From: Tricholomella constricta
Taxonomy: Eukaryota; Basidiomycota; Agaricomycetes; Agaricales; Lyophyllaceae
Length of the DNA: 64,000 bases
Assembly (NCBI GenBank): GCA_013368375.1
Contig: JAACJP010000009.1
Span: 186,001 to 250,000 of the forward strand
Direction of reading: 5' to 3'
This document shows positions 56,368 through 64,000 of the stretch, piece by piece. Below the pieces are notes generated by a model. It had not been told where the DNA came from and did not search any database. It was given only the letters and a program-made list of their open reading frames with translations. The translations under genes were made by a program, and so were the position numbers. Each line of letters begins with the position of its first letter. The first letter of the stretch is position 1.

Positions 56368-57970
56368 CAGTTGCGGACAGCCAAACACGACAAAAACAAT
56401 GACCTATTTATGAGGCCCTGAGAAATCATTGAATCATCTTCCAAACCATGAAAACGTGTACTTTAGGATCATATGAACACGAATCAACGAGCCGATTTCT
56501 CAATTTCCAAAATTTTCAGAAAATGACCCAAAATTTTGGCCACCCCCAAAAAGTAATGCTAGAAATATGAAAATATGCGCAATCGACTCCTTTCGACGAG
56601 CTGGCCATGAATCTGTAAAGAACTGACACGTCGGAAAAATGTCCAAAAAAGGAAGTTTCGGCGGGATCGGCCTTCGGCACCTCGGCTAGGCGGAGTTCAG
56701 AAGGGTCAGCATGTACAAATATCATCGATTACGTTCCAACGGATGGCTCTCCAGGCCCAGTGAAAAGTCGGTCGGGCGGAATCAAGCCCAAACGAGCGCA
56801 AACCTGAGCACCAAAATCAGCTCAATTCGGCTCACTACGGCTCTAGAAATGGGACTTTTATCCAGCCATTTCGAGCAGCATCGAGCAGTATTGGTAGCCT
56901 AATATAGCTCCATTCTCGCTCGATAGCTTCATGATTAGATATCTTCCAATATATAATGTTTTGTTCAATTTGAATATATTAATCAATACTAATTAGCCTA
57001 CTATATGCGCTATATGCACTGTCTAACAAGCCCTTGTGCCAACCAAAGCCCCGTGCCGCATGCCCTGCCCCGCCCTCAACCCACCCATTTCTCCCCGGGC
57101 CCCATCCGGCTGCCCTTCTATGAGCTGAATCCTGGTTCGATAATGTATGTGAATGGAAGAAAAATGTTACAACAATTTGTAAATTACCTGACTTCGGCCC
57201 AGGGCCGCGTCCCGCGCTTCTCGACTTCCGTGAGTCCCAAATGGGTATCACTGTCGCCGCCGCCATCAGATAACGCAGTTAGTCCAAGCCAGAATTATTG
57301 AAGAGAAAAATATCCAGTGGGAGGAAGAACTTAGGGGCTCGGGAGGAACATGGTGATGGGAGGAGAGAGAGAAAGTGTTTGAATTGACTGTGTCGCGCAC
57401 TTGTACTTATAAGAAAGGAACCGCGGTTTGCTTATGTGTTGCCAACACATAAGCAAAGGAACAGTTGCTGAAAAGATGAAGTACATTGACAGTGAAAGTA
57501 ATAAAGTGTTGTCTGGCAGAGACGACGTCGACGTGCAATTATGTAAACTTGGAAAGTCGCTGAATGAATATTTAAAGGATAATCGAGCATCCATTTCGGT
57601 TTGATTTGGCTCGTTGGCACCGTTTTTGGCTCGTTTGTGCTTGATTCCGCACGACGGACTTTTCACTGGGCTCCAGGCCTCAATATATATTATTCCTAGT
57701 CCAATTTTACCTAGGGGTGAGGATAATTCTTCACAGGTATCAATTATGCCGGATAGGTAAGGTTTTTACCTCCTCAGAGCTCCAAAGAGGTACACAATAT
57801 TCATAAAATCACCTCAAAATTTTGGCCAACCCAAAACCTCATGGGAAAAACTCCGGAAGGTTGTTTTTCGACGTCTTTCAACAAGCTGAATCCAAATCTG
57901 AAGTCGGTTTGTCCCCAAATATTCTCGATCAGGAGATACCCAAATTGTCGTGTTTGGTTGTCCGCAACTG
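56368..57970. mobile_element. TA-flanked TIR element inside pol (Tc1/mariner-like ends)
   Basis: The ends are inverted: CAGTTGCGGACAGCCAAACA at 56368 and, on the other strand at 57970, CAGTTGCGGACAACCAAACA; similarity runs for about 28 bp. Both ends abut TA (56366-56367 and 57971-57972), so the target-site duplication is TA. Removing the element and one TA restores the pol frame to the base, which confirms the borders. No transposase frame is present, so it is non-autonomous; without its own passenger it would be about 680 bp. Short AT-rich direct repeats (AAAATTTTGGCCA at about 56532 and 57817) lie inside. The TA duplication and the CAGT terminus suggest the Tc1/mariner superfamily. Confidence 0.88.
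56756..57670. mobile_element. 915 bp non-autonomous TIR element with 7 bp TSD
   Basis: Nested in the TA element. It starts CCCAGTGAAAAGTCGGTCGG and ends with the inverse of CCCAGTGAAAAGTCCGTCGT; the arms match over about 42 bp with three mismatches (through GGAATCAAGC and AAACGAGC). CTCCAGG flanks both sides (56749-56755 and 57671-57677), a 7 bp duplication. The interior is AT-rich and has no transposase. The superfamily is unclear; hAT or KDZ-type elements are candidates, but both usually give 8 bp. Another element with the same 15-base terminus begins at 63888. Confidence 0.88.
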
Positions 57971-58167
57971 TAGGCCACGACGCGACGGGGCGATCGGCTT
58001 TGCGACTGCGATCGGTGTCGTCGGGTCGGAGGGGTTTTGTACGTCTTTGTCGGTCGGTTCACTCGTCGGAATAGCAGCAATATTAGGTGTATTGGCGTAT
58101 TCTACGGATAAAGGAGCGAACCGATTACGACTAGACAACGGGGGCGTACGTTCCACCCGTTGTGTAA

Positions 58168-59376
58168 TTAAAAACCCTCCTCGGCGTCGGAGGTGGTCGC
58201 GTCGGCCGACGATGGAGTCGGGTCGGCGGGGACTGCGTCCTTGCGAGCTAGACGTTCCATGATAAGCGCCTCCAGCTCATCATCGAGCATGTGGCGCACG
58301 TCCCAGCGCAAAGGGCAGTCACGAGAGTAGTGACCCTTTTTCTTGCACCGAAAACAGTGGTCGTCGGCAGGCGCGACTCGATCGCGCATCCGATCTACGT
58401 CCATTGGGATGCCCTGGGGGATCGGCCTGGGGGCTGGTGCGGCAGGAGCGCGGGGGGCGGGGGGAGCGGGAGCGGGAGCGGGGGCGGTAGCGAACGCCCA
58501 TCGTGCGGCTGCGGTGGTGGGCGGGCGGCTGTCGGGCGCCTTTGTCGGGACCATCCGACGGTGGAAGTCGTCCTCCGACCTCATGATGAAATCTTGAGAA
58601 CGAGCGATCCTCAGCCACTCCTCAATCTTCTCGTCGTGCGGGCGACCCGTGGTGATGCTTCCGAGTCGCCTCGAGAGCTTCGGGTCCATTCCCCGACAGA
58701 ATTTGAGGACCAGGTGACGCCCATCTGGGTAGCCCGCCTTGACCCACAGGGATCGGAACGAGTCGATGTACTCGTCGATCGATCGACCGTTCTGGAAGTA
58801 CGCCGTTGACTCCAGGATGAGCGCGGCATCGGCGACCTCGTCGAAGAGGAAGAACTCGCCACGGAAGGTGTCTTCGAAGTCCTTCCAGGCGGGAAAGACG
58901 TCTTTGGCGGTTCCGAACTGGAACACCCGACTGACGAAGTCGGCGGCTCGCCCGTGCTGCATGTACGACAGCACCCATACTATTCGGGCGTGGTCGTCGG
59001 CGAAACTTCCCCCGCACAAGGAGAAGTAGAGCTTGCAGGCGTTCAAGAATGCATGACCGCCCGATCGGGCGCCGTCGTAAATGGGAGGGGGCGACGGTCG
59101 GAGGTGGTGCGATCCCGATCGCGGAGAGCCTGGCAGCGGGGTGGTCGTCTCAGGCGGCGGGGGGGTCGTGTCTGCTTCGGGAGCAGCGGGGGTGGGATTG
59201 GGGGGTGTCCCCGACATGAATTTTTCGAAAAGAGCGGAGAGGCGGTCCATAGAGGCCGAGTTGGAGGTATTGGAGGCAGAGAGAGCCGAAATTGTGGCTT
59301 CCATATTCGCCAACCGCTCCTCCGTCGTGAGGAAGGGAGAGAACGGTCGCTGCGACATGTCACCAAATTCGGACAT
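58168..59376 (-). CDS. gag: Gag protein of the chromovirus
   Basis: An intact 402-codon frame. The central part (AFLNACKLYFSLCGG, then WVLSYMQHGRAADF and FRSLWVKAGYPDGRHLVLKF) is the retrotransposon gag fold, followed by an Ala/Pro-rich linker and one CCHC zinc knuckle (CFRCKKKGHYSRDC, 341-354) for RNA binding. A putative coiled coil (ERLANMEATISAL) lies near the N-terminus. The frame ends GGT TTT TAA; the last bases before the stop form the slippery heptamer described separately. The start at 59376 is the first Met after the primer-binding site, with a leader of about 110 nt. Confidence 0.92.
   Translation of the reverse strand: MSEFGDMSQRPFSPFLTTEERLANMEATISALSASNTSNSASMDRLSALFEKFMSGTPPNPTPAAPEADTTPPPPETTTPLPGSPRSGSHHLRPSPPPIYDGARSGGHAFLNACKLYFSLCGGSFADDHARIVWVLSYMQHGRAADFVSRVFQFGTAKDVFPAWKDFEDTFRGEFFLFDEVADAALILESTAYFQNGRSIDEYIDSFRSLWVKAGYPDGRHLVLKFCRGMDPKLSRRLGSITTGRPHDEKIEEWLRIARSQDFIMRSEDDFHRRMVPTKAPDSRPPTTAAARWAFATAPAPAPAPPAPRAPAAPAPRPIPQGIPMDVDRMRDRVAPADDHCFRCKKKGHYSRDCPLRWDVRHMLDDELEALIMERLARKDAVPADPTPSSADATTSDAEEGF
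58171..58177 (-). promoter_or_regulatory. Putative -1 ribosomal frameshift site GGGTTTT
   Basis: In element sense the gag codons GAG GGT TTT TAA contain G GGT TTT, an X XXY YYZ heptamer in the correct phase, directly before the stop. A one-base backward slip continues as TTA ATT ACA in the frame that leads into pol. No downstream pseudoknot was examined. Confidence 0.75.
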
Positions 59377-59489
59377 CTCGAAACGGGACTGGGCAGGCGA
59401 TCGGAGCGAGCGCGCGTTGGACGGTTGCGTGTAGCAGACGCGTGTTTCGGCGCGGAAGCGGATCGGTCGGCTTCGTCGGGTTTCTAGAG

Positions 59490-59501
59490 TTACTCTATTC
59501 T
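59490..59501 (-). promoter_or_regulatory. Self-priming primer-binding site
   Basis: Two bases inside the 5' LTR, the element-sense sequence AGAATAGAGTAA is complementary over all 12 bases to TTACTCTATTCT in the LTR (59630-59619, minus), which lies about 33 nt after the TATA box. It does not look like a tRNA 3' end complement (no TGG start). This is the arrangement by which Tf1-type elements use the 5' end of their own RNA as primer. The mechanism here is inferred. Confidence 0.75.
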
Positions 59502-59503
59502 GC

Positions 59504-60008
59504 TGTTAGGGCGACCTCAGCGCAGAGCTTAGTCGTGCTGGCAGAGGGGAATCCAATGTTATATTATGTACGGTAGAGAGAGCGTAAGTAGACCTACCTG
59601 GCAGAGGGGAATCCAATGAGAATAGAGTAAAGGATTCCCCCATGTCAGGAGGATGACTATATACGAGTAAGATACGTGAGGGCCGGCTCTCTGGGGTGTA
59701 TGGTACGTAAATGATAACGGATGAGCAGCGGCGCGTGTATGTACACGTTCCCGACGCTGTCCGATCCTCGTGGCTCAGGGTGCGGGCACGAGGTCGGGCG
59801 ACCGACGTCGGGATGTCGGACGTCGGGATGTCGGACGTCGGGATCGGGCGCGCGCTGGAAGGGGAGGTAGGGACAGGGATGTATAAGTATGTACACCGAC
59901 GCTTGGGTCGGAGCGTCGGGGTCGGGGGCGCGATCGGTCGGGAGCGATCGCACGTGTCGGGGGACAGTCGGTGAGCGTCGGAGGGCGTGAACGGGCGTTC
60001 CCCTAACA
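59504..60008 (-). repeat. 5' LTR of the chromovirus
   Basis: Same 505 bp sequence as the 3' LTR. It carries the promoter: TATATAG on the minus strand at 59663-59657 and a predicted RNA start at about 59630, where the sequence TTACTCTATTCT begins. That 12-mer is the exact complement of the primer-binding site just inside the element. Confidence 0.95.
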
Positions 60009-60660
60009 CTCCCACCCTTGGACTAAAATGCCCCAAACCAGTAGCACCCTGAATCCAGCCTCTGTAGAAGTAATGATCCTCTGAGTCAAACACTTCGTGT
60101 GCGACAACTATAATATATTAAGTACCTGTAGAAGTAATGATCTACAGGTGGTAAAATATACATACATAAGTAGAGTTCGACTCACCCTCTGAGTCAAACA
60201 CTTCGTGTGCGACAACTGAGGGTGAGTTCTGTCTATCCGGAACATATATAAGTAAGGAATAAGGTTTAAACATAAAGACTAGCAAATATGATTGAGTATT
60301 GTGGCTAGAGTGAATGCATGCCGCGCTGCGCCGTGGCGTAACATATACGCGGTCTGGAAAAGGTAATGTATGAATAAGGAAATAGATAATGTCACGAGGA
60401 TACCTTGGTCTTAGCGAGTCCCTCGCCAACAGCCTCCCATACCAACCCTATAAATGGGGACAACAACTCAAACAGACCGGCGATATGTTCGCGCAAAGAC
60501 GACGGTAAACCAGAAATAACCAGGTCGGACCACGAAGTGTGTCCCCCCACCTCCCACTTGAACCTCACTAATACCCCATCATAGGCATCTAGATCAGAGG
60601 AGCAAGATCTCCAAGAAGAGGAGATAGAAACAATTGACGACCCAGACTCCCGTCCGAAAC
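60009..60660. other. Intergenic flank with short repeats
   Basis: No gene. It contains the second CTCCC of the chromovirus target-site duplication at 60009-60013 and a cluster of short duplications at 60058-60227. The right end may already belong to the LINE. Confidence 0.5.
60058..60227. repeat. Duplicated hairpin-forming segment
   Basis: CTCTGAGTCAAACACTTCGT occurs at about 60079 and again at about 60187, and CTGTAGAAGTAATGATC at about 60059 and 60126. The second copy is enclosed by ACTCACCCTC (60180-60189) and its inverse GAGGGTGAGT (60218-60227). ACACTTCGTGT inside is itself a hairpin. It looks like a very short inverted-repeat element or its footprint. Confidence 0.6.
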
Positions 60661-60680
60661 ACCTGGAACCATGTTGCAAG

Positions 60681-61837
60681 ATGGTGGACACTTTTGTCTT
60701 CCCCAACACCTTCAACATGAAGGGCCTCCTTACGCTCAGCGACCACAACCCTGCCATCCAACAGTCCTGCCCCCTCCCCTTCACACCTGTGCCTTGGGCC
60801 ATTGCCTTCACATGTGCAGCCCTCCCACGCAGCGTCATCCCCATAACCACCCTCTTGAATAACCTCCACTTCACCATCTCCAAAGAAGTTGAGAAGAACC
60901 CAGAGAACTGTCCCCTTCAGAGCAGGAAACCACTTTTTCTGCGACCACCCTCACCTCAACACAGACATTGTTAATTTCCTTTGCTCCCTAAGTATTGGGA
61001 GCGACAATCAGAAACTCTCCATATCTAGGCCCAGCTAGAAGCTGCCCCAACCACAGACACAACTTCGAAAAACCCTGGACAATAGTCCTAGATGGTGCCT
61101 CAGCTGAACTCAGGAGCATCCTCCTCTGGCAGCAAACCTTTGCCATATCACACAAACTCACCTTCCATGCACTCCCCTTCAACGAAGATGCCCACTTGTG
61201 GGTCATCATGAACATTTCAGGAGACGCTGTAGAGGAGGGGGACGAAGCAAAGAACAATGCTCTGGGCCGCATCAAGTCTACTCTCTAGCACAATCCCCGT
61301 TTCTGCACCGTCGTAAACCATCTCACCTCGGCTAGCAGCCTCTGGAGCTCAGGCTCCATCGACGAACATGTCATCTCAGCCACCAACACTTTTGATCTAC
61401 GCTACATCGACACTGACAATGTACACAGATGTAAAGCTCCTATCTGGCAACTAACTGGCAAGCCATTCACCAACAACCACTGTCTCAACTCAGACTACCT
61501 CAACATCATTTGCAATATCTCACTATGGCTGGGTTTCCACCAACTACACACTGAGAAGAGGACAGTCGAGTGCTCCTGGTGCAAGTCGAACACTCACCCT
61601 GCCCATGCCTGCCCTTTCCCACAGACCTGCGAGTGGCTAGGCCCACTCCCAGACAACAGTGAGCACTATAAGAAATACCCCGAGGCTATGGTAGAAACAA
61701 GGGGAGAAGGTCAAACCCAAGAGGAGGGGACAGAGGATGTGGCCGCGGCCAAGGGCAGGGAAGGGTTTTTCACCAGTCTAACAACAGGTGGACCCACATT
61801 GCATATACCTAATCCCTACCCATTTACACACACTTAG
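60681..61837 (+). pseudogene. LINE ORF1 remnant with zinc knuckle
   Basis: Coding blocks in two frames: 60681-60971 (TFVFPNTFNMKGLL) and 60995-61837 (IVLDGASAELRSILLWQQ). The second block has a single in-frame TAG at about 61286-61288 and then runs open to 61837, including a CCHC-like knuckle (CSWCKSNTHPAHAC near 61570). ORF1 proteins of Tad1 elements bind the element RNA. It is degraded here by at least one frameshift and one stop. Confidence 0.75.
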
Positions 61838-62503
61838 AGGTTCTACCTATACATGCAATGACACAGACCTACACACTGTTGTCCTCCAAATATACATGAC
61901 TATTTCCCCAACTCTGTCTGTATATTACCCTCCACTGAGGAAAGGTTACTCAGGGGCCAAATAAGCCGAGATGTGTCCGTGCAACCCCACACGCATCCCA
62001 CAACATTGGATGAATTTACTGACTAATCCTAGGACAGGTAATCTGAAGACATATAACTATAACTGGAGGTCGATAGGGTGGCGCCACGCCGAGTTCCTTG
62101 ACACTCTCTCCAAATTGTAGCTCCTCCCTGACAGACTACAACCAAGAAAGAGATTTACCCCTGAAGGGCATGGCTTTGCAAGCCATCCCTGGAGTATAAT
62201 AAAGTATACTAACTGCTACTAACTGAATAACAATACAGACCTCACCAAACAAATGCAACAGGCCACGAGCTTGACGCATCTGGAGGAGAAAGAGTTCCAC
62301 CCACTGACGACCTCCCCAATGACGGAAGCTCAAGGATAGGAGGCGGACAAGCAACGAGAGGCTAACGGGAGTCTGGTAGTAACTGGAATTTCTCCCGTAC
62401 ACTGGATAACAAACGAGGGTCCATTGCTCTCACTACTTCGGAGCACCCTGGTCCTGACACCAGGAATGGTGCATACCCGCACCCCTCATTAGGAGGATCT
62501 TTA

Positions 62504-63887
62504 ATGGGAGAGGGTGCAAGCCCCCTCACGCAGTCAGCAAATGCCATGCAGTCAGCAGGAAACTTGCAGTCAGCGGTGCCCAGTTCCACCCTCAGTGGAG
62601 AACCGGAACTGGAGGATGGGCTCACAACCCCCTCTAGTAGGCCCTCCCATCATCACGCTGGAAGCCAGACCATCGACAACCAAGATAAACAATCACTGAG
62701 CACAACCAGATACTCCAGACAACACCCCCCCAGAGACGCAACCACGCCCAAAAGGAAAAAAGTCACCACTCCTCTGAATATTAAAGGAGGAGGATCACCC
62801 TCAATGCAAGGGAAATGGCTGCTCCTATGGCAAGTCATGCGTGAACAAGGACTAGATGTCCTAGTGATCCAGGAAACACTCCTAGATGACACTTGAAAGG
62901 ACATCATCCAAAATACTTTCAATGAATATAATCATATCTTGCACAGCTGGGACCACACAAATCCCAATGTGAAAGGGATAGCCGTTGTCCTAAATAATGA
63001 ACCACCCGATGGAAAGAGGCTACAATGAAAGAAATCATCCCAGAATGAGTGATCCTACTACAAATCCCATGGCATGAGCAAAACGAAACCAAGGTACTGG
63101 AAGTATACACATCAAACTCACCCTGTGATAACACAACTGGGAAGACCTTGAGGATTCATGGAACAACGGGGGATACACAAGACCAGATTTCCTCCTGGGC
63201 AACACAAACATTGTCGAAGACTTGCTTGACAGAATACCCGCACATGCGCTCCTGCCTGCCCCAACCGAAGCACTAGGTAACCTTAAATCAAAATTTGACC
63301 TGATTGACAGCTGGCAACACACCTACCCTTCAACCTGGAAGTTTACCTTCCGCACAGAAGGAGGTGACTTGCAGTCCCGTCTCTGTAAGGGGATGCACCG
63401 TGCGCCCACTCCTATTATCGCTTAGTCTCTTGTTCTCTGTCATCGGCCCCCATGGCCCCCGCCTTAGACATACTTGCTGACCGCCATACTGTTCTTACGC
63501 CCCTTTCGTAGCCATTACTCCCACACCGACACCACTACTTAGATTCCTATCAGTCAGCTGGACGATTGTTACTCATCAGTAGTCAGCACCTTTACATACC
63601 GCCTTAGTCACTGGCTCGGCGATGTAGTATATGAGCCTGGGTTGGAGATAGAATATCTCCAACCTGAACAATAACAGTATCTTCGGGTTTATACATTGAT
63701 CGACTCTTAGCTTGCTCTCTCGTCGCCCTCTTCACGTTTTGCGCTGTTGACTGTTCACTTGATTGCATTCAGGATCCTCTTGGCTCGCGCCGGCTCGCAG
63801 CTCCTCGCTCGCCTTCGCCCATCTGGACATCCCCTAATAGTCTCGATCAGATCTACATTAAGAAATACCTCTCCTTGAGGACTGAGG
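62504..63887 (+). pseudogene. LINE ORF2 remnant: endonuclease domain, interrupted
   Basis: A leader rich in Ser/Pro leads into an APE-like endonuclease: WQVMREQGLDVLVIQETLLD (the metal-binding Glu lies in QET), then WDHTNPNVKGIAVVLN, IPWHEQNETKVLEVY, NTNIVEDLLDRIPAHALLP and WQHTYPSTWKFTF. Frame changes and stops occur at about 62896, 63026 and 63170. After QSRL at 63383 the frame is cut by the solo LTR and resumes at 63845 with DQIYIKKYLSLRT. Reverse transcriptase is not reached. Confidence 0.8.
63384..63839. mobile_element. Solo LTR (456 bp) with 5 bp TSD
   Basis: Begins TGTAAGGGGATG and ends CATCCCCTAATA, near-inverse termini of the TG...CA type with the last CA changed to TA. GTCTC flanks it at 63379-63383 and 63840-63844. 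Removing it with one GTCTC joins the LINE endonuclease frame without a break. No internal coding region is present, so it is the product of LTR-LTR recombination or a very short element. It contains TATA-like sequence (GGTTTATACATTG near 63690). Confidence 0.85.
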
Positions 63888-64000
63888 CCCAGTGAAAAGT
63901 CGCACGTATCAGATCATATCAAATCGTGTCAGGTATTCAACATCTTTTGAGCTCGTATCAGGTATTCAATATCATATGAGCTTATACTTAATTGTATGAT
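63888..64000. mobile_element. Left end of a second CCCAGTGAAAAGTCG element (cut by window edge)
   Basis: The LINE frame stops matching at 63887 and the sequence CCCAGTGAAAAGTCG starts, identical over 15 bases to the terminus of the 915 bp element. Beyond that the two differ. Two direct subterminal repeats of about 29 bp follow (CGTGTCAGGTATTCAACATC at about 63925 and CGTATCAGGTATTCAATATC at about 63954), typical of transposase-binding sites. The right end and the target duplication are outside the window. Confidence 0.7.

Larger units (their letters stand above)
52532..58171 (-). pseudogene. pol: Pol polyprotein of the chromovirus, split by a TIR element
   Basis: Two parts in one frame: 58171-57971 (NRFAPL and a Pro/Thr-rich linker) and 56367-52532 (protease onward). 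They are separated by a 1603 bp insertion. Protease has DSGATGSF (about 56236). Reverse transcriptase has the YLDD box (near 54990). RNase H has EADSSDFATGAVL (near 54550). Integrase has a zinc domain (HHDSKVAGH near 53880 and CDMC near 53755) and the catalytic residues in VDFITELP, SDRGPQF and DGQTERVNQELEQF. A chromodomain (YEVEKIF, then YKVLWKGYGYEEASWEP, near 52675-52790) ends the protein. All of these domains are uninterrupted downstream of the insertion, so decay is recent. Confidence 0.93.
52027..60008 (-). mobile_element. Ty3/gypsy chromovirus, full length with nested insertions
   Basis: Two 505 bp LTRs (52027-52531 and 59504-60008) bound the element; both begin TGTTAGGG and end CCCTAACA, and no difference was found in the parts compared. 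The flanks are CTCCC at 52022-52026 and 60009-60013, a 5 bp target-site duplication. Gag, protease, reverse transcriptase, RNase H, integrase and chromodomain run in that order on the minus strand, the Ty3 order. Without its nested passenger the element would be about 6.4 kb. The chromodomain and the self-primer place it near the Tf1/sushi/MAGGY chromoviruses of fungi. Pol is now split by a TIR element, so this copy cannot make an intact polyprotein. Confidence 0.95.
60661..63887 (+). mobile_element. Decayed Tad1-like LINE (non-LTR retrotransposon)
   Basis: An ORF1 remnant with a zinc knuckle (60681-61837) is followed by a spacer and an ORF2 remnant whose start is an APE-type endonuclease domain (62504-63887). 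Both carry stops and frame changes. The endonuclease is broken by a solo LTR at 63384-63839 and then by a TIR element at 63888. The 5' end is not resolved; the 3' part with reverse transcriptase lies outside the window, if it exists. The layout and the phrases in the endonuclease are typical of basidiomycete Tad1-clade elements. Confidence 0.8.

Overview
The window is nuclear DNA of a filamentous basidiomycete, most likely a mushroom-forming agaricomycete. The evidence is dense, intron-rich genes with short introns (about 45-75 nt, a few with GC-AG borders), the family repertoire (DUF6533-type membrane proteins, GH79 glucuronidase, F-box/LRR-like proteins, GPI-type secreted proteins) and the transposon types. 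Exon borders below were worked out by hand from reading frame, splice dinucleotides and remembered family patterns; no database search was run.

Left and centre (0.5-51 kb) are host genes. In order: a TMS1/SERINC membrane protein (-), a secreted GH79 beta-glucuronidase (+), an alpha/beta hydrolase (+), a secreted GPI-type protein (+), a 3 kb gene-poor gap, AP-3 beta adaptin (+), the GPI-lipid remodelling protein CWH43 (-), a COG0523/CobW GTPase (+), a DnaJ protein with a problematic 5' end (+), a decayed orphan gene, ZPR1 (-), an F-box protein (+), the cohesin acetyltransferase ECO1 (+), a small mitochondrial-type membrane protein (-), a RAD51D-like recombinase (+), a DUF6533 protein (+), a DapA-family aldolase (-), the mitochondrial dynamin MGM1/OPA1 (+), a peroxisomal SCP2 (-), an orphan (+), the Pol III repressor MAF1 (+), a second DUF6533 protein (+) and the APC/C subunit APC6/CDC16 (-). 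Several pairs are divergent over 160-200 bp and probably share promoters. Most are single-copy housekeeping genes, so there is no evident pathway cluster.

The right end (52-64 kb) is a transposon nest. An 8 kb Ty3/gypsy chromovirus (505 bp LTRs alike in every stretch compared, TSD CTCCC, gag and pol on the minus strand, chromodomain) carries two signals that can be read directly: a GGGTTTT slippery heptamer immediately before the gag stop, with pol in the -1 frame, and a 12-nt self-priming primer-binding site complementary to the predicted 5' end of its own RNA, as in Tf1. A TA-flanked 1.6 kb TIR element has jumped into pol, and itself contains a 915 bp TIR element with a 7 bp TSD; conceptual removal of the TA element keeps pol exactly in frame. 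Downstream lies a decayed Tad1-like LINE, broken by a 456 bp solo LTR (TSD GTCTC) and, at the window edge, by another element with the same CCCAGTGAAAAGTCG terminus.
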